Source: Phaseolus vulgaris (taxonomy: Eukaryota; Streptophyta; Magnoliopsida; Fabales; Fabaceae). Taken from it: 64,000 nt of DNA. Shown here piece by piece: positions 59,546 through 64,000 of the stretch; position 1 is the stretch's first letter, and each line of letters starts with the position of its first letter. The notes under the pieces were generated by a model, which had not been told where the DNA came from, made no database searches, and saw nothing but the letters and a program-made list of their open reading frames with translations. The position numbers and the translations under genes are program-made. Location of the stretch: contig NC_023754.2 of assembly GCF_000499845.2 (NCBI RefSeq), positions 29,403,869 to 29,467,868 on the forward strand. The letters are read 5' to 3'.

Positions 59546-62500
59546 ATGAGTAACAGTGAGTGGGTGTTGGATTATGAGTATCTAGACAACATTTCCCTCC
59601 CAACTCTTCACCCACCCAATTTCTCTTGGTCTTCTTCCTCTCCTCCTCCCATCTTCAGGTTATCCATACTTCAACCAGTTATGCTTCTTTTCTATGAACA
59701 AGTTTTTTGTTTTTTTTTTCAAGGGCTGCACTTGCTTTGCTCATTTACACCACTAGCTACATTACAACTGTGACAATCTTTAAGGTTGGAACAACCTTTT
59801 ACTCATCCCAGAAAAAGAAAAACATAACCTTGTGCTTATGTTTCTACTTATTTCTTGTTTTCCCCTGTCTTTCTCTCTGTTTTAAGATCACACATTGCTT
59901 CTTACATTTCTCATTGTCTTTTGCTCATAAATGCATTCGATTTTTCTATTAAAATGTTCATACAACGGATAATGTGGACAACAAATTACGTATTTTTACT
60001 TAACTTTCTGTCTGGTAATTATTTTGATTTTTAAAGTTATTCAAAATTTTCCTCCCCAAAACAAGTGATTTTTTTAATGGTAACTTCTTTTGCAGTGTGG
60101 AGGAAGATGACCCGTTGGGACTTTCGGATGGTTTCAAGGAAAACGGGTCAAAAAAACGGTATGCTATTAATGATAAGAGTTTTTTGAGACTTTGATTTAA
60201 ATCATTATTTTGCCTTTGCTCTGATTTCATCTTATCATTTGAAGATTTTGTTTCCTTCCATAAGCTTTTTTAGTTGCTTTTCATAAGCTTTTCATATCAT
60301 ACCATTATCGTGTTTTGTTATTGTATGCTACATTTGTTCTTGGTTTTTATTTCATGCTTTTAGGTAGACCCTATATTAGTAAGAAAAGTTTACTTTTGAC
60401 AAAAAAAAGAAGAGTAAATAACATTTACTTGAAAAACTATTATAATAATATAATAATATTTTAAATTAAAAAATAAATTAAATATTATTAAAATATTAAT
60501 TTATTGAAGTGTTGAATGTTTTTATGCATCTTAGTACGAGACATTTCACATCCCAAGGTTTTAGCCAAAACTTATATGAAAAACTTGTGTTTTATATGCT
60601 TAATTTTTAAAGGTGCGTGGCTTTTGAAATCGAACCTAATTGACATGTATAATCACTTTCTAGTTAAAATTGAAATATTAATATCGATATTTTTTTTATT
60701 CTTTTAATTTATAGACCTTTTTTTGAAGTGTTTACACAGTTAACATTAATGAAATTCTATAGTTACTAACAATTTTTTCGTATATTATGTGAGTATTTTT
60801 TAAATTTTAAATAAATTTTGAAAATATAGATAAATAAACACATATAAAGGAAAAATATCATCCCTAGGAAATCATATTTTTTATATATTTTTCTTGATAA
60901 TAATAAATTAAGGAATTATAACTTTTCAAAGTTGATTTTGAATGTTTGTAAAATCGATTTTTAAGCAAAATGATTCATGTTTGGACAGTAAGTTTGTTGT
61001 AAAATTTAATGTTTTTTTTTTTCACTTCTTTAAGTAAAAATGACCTTTTATCATTTCTAGTCAAGCTGATATTTTGGAACAAAACAAATTACATGGTTAA
61101 TAACCAAACATTTATATCTTTATAAAATAAAATTTACTTACTGTCAAAATCAGTTCTGATTATGCTTACCATCATATCAAACACAATTGTCTGTTCCTTA
61201 CATATGTATCTATCTTTCATGCATGAGAGATCATTTGTTTCTTCTATCATCTCATTAGTTGGTGTTTAAAATCTTATTACAGTTTGAGGTCACCTTGTTC
61301 CAAAGCATGTAAAGAGAAAATGAGAAGGGATAGACTCAATGACAGGCATCTCTACTCTACTATACTTTTTCATTCATCCTCCTCTTATCTGCATTTTTCT
61401 ATGTTTTTTTATCTGATCTATAACTCTGATGTGACTTGTTCTGAAACACCATTTAAAGGTTTTTGGAACTGGGATCTATCCTAGACCCTGGAAGGCCTCT
61501 AAAAATGGACAAGGCTGTTATATTAAGTGATGCAGTTCGATTGGTGTCTCAGTTACGAGAGGAAGCTCATAAGCTACGAGAGTCCATTGAGAATCTACAA
61601 GGGAAAATCAATGAATTGAAGGTGTGTAAATGTAACTGCATAACATGGTACTTCATACTTGGCATGCACGTTTACTGGATAAATGCTGGCAACACTCTTT
61701 CTCTGATTCTATCACATTCTTTTAGAAATGAAGTTCGGAAACTCCTCTTGTGTATCGGACATGGACACCCGTAGAACACCGGTGAAATGTGCAATTCAAA
61801 AAATATTTCTTGACTTTTTGATCATTCTAACATGTTTAACACAATTTTAAAAAGGAGAAATACATTAATTTTCTAAAAACTCAAATTTATTGTATAAATT
61901 TTTATTAGATTATAAAAATAAGAAATAAATCATTTTGAACCAACTATGAAAAACATCTTTCTGCTAAAAAAAACTGAAACATACTTAGTGCAGATAAATC
62001 TTTATTGTCAATTTATATAATTCATAATTATATAATATATAGATTCATATCCTATATTTAAGAAATTATACGTATATCCGTGTCCGTGTCGTATCAGTGT
62101 CCGTGTGAGTATCTGTGACACGTAACTAGTCAGGATTTTGTAGACTACACTTTTTGTTTAACAAGTTTCACTTATAATTTTGGTGCTAGAGTGCACTGCT
62201 GTGAGCATGATGGTTAACCTTACCTATGACTATATACTTTTGGTGTTTGTATAGGCTGAGAAGAATGAGCTTCGTGAGGAGAAGCAGCGACTAAAAGCAG
62301 AGAAAGATAGCCTTGAACAGAAGATTGAGGCCTTCAGTTCACAATCTAGCTTTCTTCGTGCATTTCCAGGACCAGGACAAGTTGTTGGTAGCAAGTTGGT
62401 GCCCTTCATGGGCTATCCAGGAGTTGGCATGTGGCAGTTTTTACCACCTGCTGCTGTTGACACCTCACAGGACCATGTACTCAGGCCACCAGTTGCATAA
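59546..62500 (+). CDS. ILR3: ILR3-like bHLH transcription factor (clade IVc)
   Basis: Five exons (59546-59658, 60096-60158, 61283-61345, 61459-61621, 62255-62500) give 215 residues. The basic region SKACKEKMRRDRLNDR and helix FLELGSILDPGRPLKMDKAV are followed by a leucine zipper (LREEAHKLRESIENLQ, then AEKNELREEKQRLKAEKDSL). The tail MWQFLPPAAVDTSQDHVLRPP is the signature of the IVc group (ILR3, bHLH104, bHLH115), which activates Ib bHLH genes under iron deficiency and controls metal and auxin-conjugate responses. It is slightly shorter than Arabidopsis ILR3 (about 234). Intron 3 (61346-61458) is GC-AG: AATGACAG is followed by GCATCT, and only this join restores R-FLELGS. Intron 4 contains an inverted-repeat insertion. 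Confidence 0.93.
61730..62135. mobile_element. Putative inverted-repeat insertion in ILR3-like intron 4
   Basis: The left part contains GTATCGGACATGGACACCCG, and the right part TATCCGTGTCCGTGTCGTAT and CAGTGTCCGTGTGAG, which are roughly its inverse (GGACACGGACAC type). AT-rich sequence lies between. This looks like a small non-autonomous element or a hairpin, but I could not define termini or a target duplication. Confidence 0.35.
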
Positions 62501-63126
62501 CTTGCAAAGCCACTGTTTTTGGAGAAACGAAATTTATCTTCACTCTTTTTGTGCTATTGCTTTTGCATTTGTGAAATGTAGAAAAAAGAGTCTTACTGAT
62601 TATAGAGGCAACTTTTTGATAACTACTCAGCTTTCGGTGAATGAATGCTCTATTTAAATAAATTTCTCTTTAAAAGATGACAATAAAGGTTTAAAATGAA
62701 TTCAATACTAATATAGGGTCTAGCTAACGATCCTACAAAACTGTTTCCAACGAGTTAGAGATATGAATAGAGAAATTTGGGAGAGAAATTATCCATTCCA
62801 TTGATCTCAGAATGAGAAAGTGTGAAATACAAAGAGCAGTATTCACATGAATTTTAGGACGTTTTGATATGTTCTTTCGCATGCATGCATATAAATAAGA
62901 TAAAGTTCAAGCATGTCCTCAATTCTAACATCTGTTATGAATACCCTAGCAATACCCATGTGGTCATACAAAATAAGGATTTGGATCCTCTCTAGTTACT
63001 TTGTCAAGAAGCACATTTTGTCTTTCCCAATCTTGAAATAGAAGGTCCAAGATTATTCTCTATTCGTGACTACCTATGATATTGATGACATGAAAGGATA
63101 CACAAACTGGTCTAACAAAACTGTTT
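62501..63126. other. Intergenic between convergent genes
   Basis: 3' UTRs of the ILR3-like gene (+) and the TauE/SafE gene (-). No other gene recognised. Confidence 0.5.
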
Positions 63127-63908
63127 TCAACAGGGTAGTTTGAACCCCATATATTCCCCTGATTCATAGTCTGTCCAAACCTTTAGGCCTCCAAAGCTAG
63201 TCATTAGAATATTACTCACAAACATCACTATACTAACCGAGAAAACTATTATAGAGGCTCTTCCATGCTTCCGAATTGCTCTCTGTACCACTAATAACCC
63301 AAGAAGGGATGCAACAAAACACATTATGGCCAAGATTAAGGCAGCTTCTACATGTTCCATTCCCAACATCAGATATTGCAATGCTGACATGGTAGCAGAA
63401 AAGAGAACCATGAAAGAACATGTTGCTGCTGTTACCTACACACACAAAAATTGCTTGGTAAAAACCAGTAACTAGTTTACTTGCCAGTGTAAAAGGCATT
63501 TAACAAAGCTTGTGAACTTACCTCAGGTTTTATTCCAACCTGAAGAAGAAGTGGACTAATTAGCATTCCACCTCCAATTCCAAAGACACCACCCAGTATC
63601 CCTGCTAATAGTGCCATTGATGGAAAAGCAAGTATATTTGATGGTCTATTTTTGGTGAGTCCCGGCATCTTCATATCAGTTAGCTGTAAGCAGAAGGAAG
63701 ACGAAAGAGTGTGTAAGTAGATAAAGATTAGTAAAGAAAAAAACTATTTTTTCAAGCTATGGTGTTTAAGAACCTCTCGAATAAGCGTTCGGTCTCTAAG
63801 GTTTTCTTTTCTAAATACAATCCAAGCAGTGAAAACCACAGCAAGAGGTATCTGAACCGATGACAGAATCCAGTATTCCACACCACAGGGCTCCATTCGA
63901 ATGATTCC
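63127..63908 (-). CDS. TauE/SafE (sulfite exporter) family membrane protein, 3' part
   Basis: Three exons on the minus strand are visible (63908-63774, 63683-63522, 63435-63127), all in phase 0; earlier exons lie beyond 64000. The visible 201 residues begin GIIRMEPCGVEYWILSSVQI, followed by a hydrophobic helix, then the second repeat of the family: LAFPSMALLAGILGGVFGIG, GGGMLISPLLLQVGIKPE, then VTAATCSFMVLFSATMSALQ. Two more hydrophobic segments (LILAIMCFVASLLGLLVVQR and IVFSVSIVMFVSNILM) precede the tail GFKLPC. TauE/SafE proteins have two repeats of membrane helices and are proposed anion (sulfite/sulfonate) exporters; plant members are uncharacterised for the most part. The donor of the first visible exon (GAG then GTTCTT) is weak, but the join is in frame. 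Confidence 0.85.
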
Positions 63909-64000
63909 CTGCATAATTTGAACAACTGATTCAAAGGATCATCCTTCGAATGTATGCTATACGAAAATGTTACTACAACTTAATTAATGTACATACTACA

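Noticed and set aside
1..64000. CRISPR arrays, operons, tRNA or rRNA genes, and viral insertions
   Set aside because: None seen on either strand; the window is plant nuclear DNA and nothing supports a prokaryotic or viral segment.

Overview
The window is nuclear DNA from a flowering plant. Genes are split by short GT-AG introns, intergenic DNA is very AT-rich, and the proteins match angiosperm families throughout (TPS-g terpene synthases, NPH3, GeBP, DUF1218, DUF538, clade IVc bHLH). Protein resemblance and the style of the small transposons suggest a eudicot, probably a legume; this is inference from memory, not a database result. I rebuilt gene models by joining exons at splice sites that keep the reading frame and the family alignment.

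Layout. 1-2.3 kb: a decayed LINE-like fragment, then a DUF538 secreted protein (+). 3.9-7.2 kb: two tandem bHLH genes (-) resembling the tapetum regulator DYT1. 7.8-8.7 kb: a 370-bp Mutator-type MITE with a perfect 9-bp target duplication, next to a hairpin MITE. 9.4-19.1 kb: two tandem terpene synthase genes (-) of nerolidol/linalool-synthase type, about 4 kb apart, with hairpin MITEs between them. 19-24 kb: gene-poor, with a tandem duplication and more MITEs. 24.2-25.7 kb: an NPH3-domain gene (-) whose BTB end is not visible. 26-30.6 kb: no gene recognised.

30.6-44.6 kb is ordinary euchromatin: a 94-residue single-pass membrane protein with a long 5'-UTR intron (-), a zinc-finger/PARP-fold protein (-), a DUF1218 membrane protein (+), an RraA-like aldolase homologue (+) and a GeBP/Storekeeper factor (-). 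44.7-49.5 kb is AT-rich and contains a GC-rich LTR fragment. 49.5-64 kb is dense again: a kinesin-14 of the ATK1/ATK3 type (17 exons, +), a monocysteinic CXXS-type thioredoxin (+), an ILR3-like bHLH (+) and the 3' half of a TauE/SafE transporter (-) that runs off the right edge.

I see no operon-like or obviously new multi-gene system. The points most worth a second look are: GC-AG introns at the same site in both DYT1-like copies and a third in the ILR3-like gene; a bounded gene-conversion-like tract between the two terpene synthases, both with altered metal-binding and N-terminal features; the Mutator-type MITE family; and the NPH3 gene without a BTB exon.
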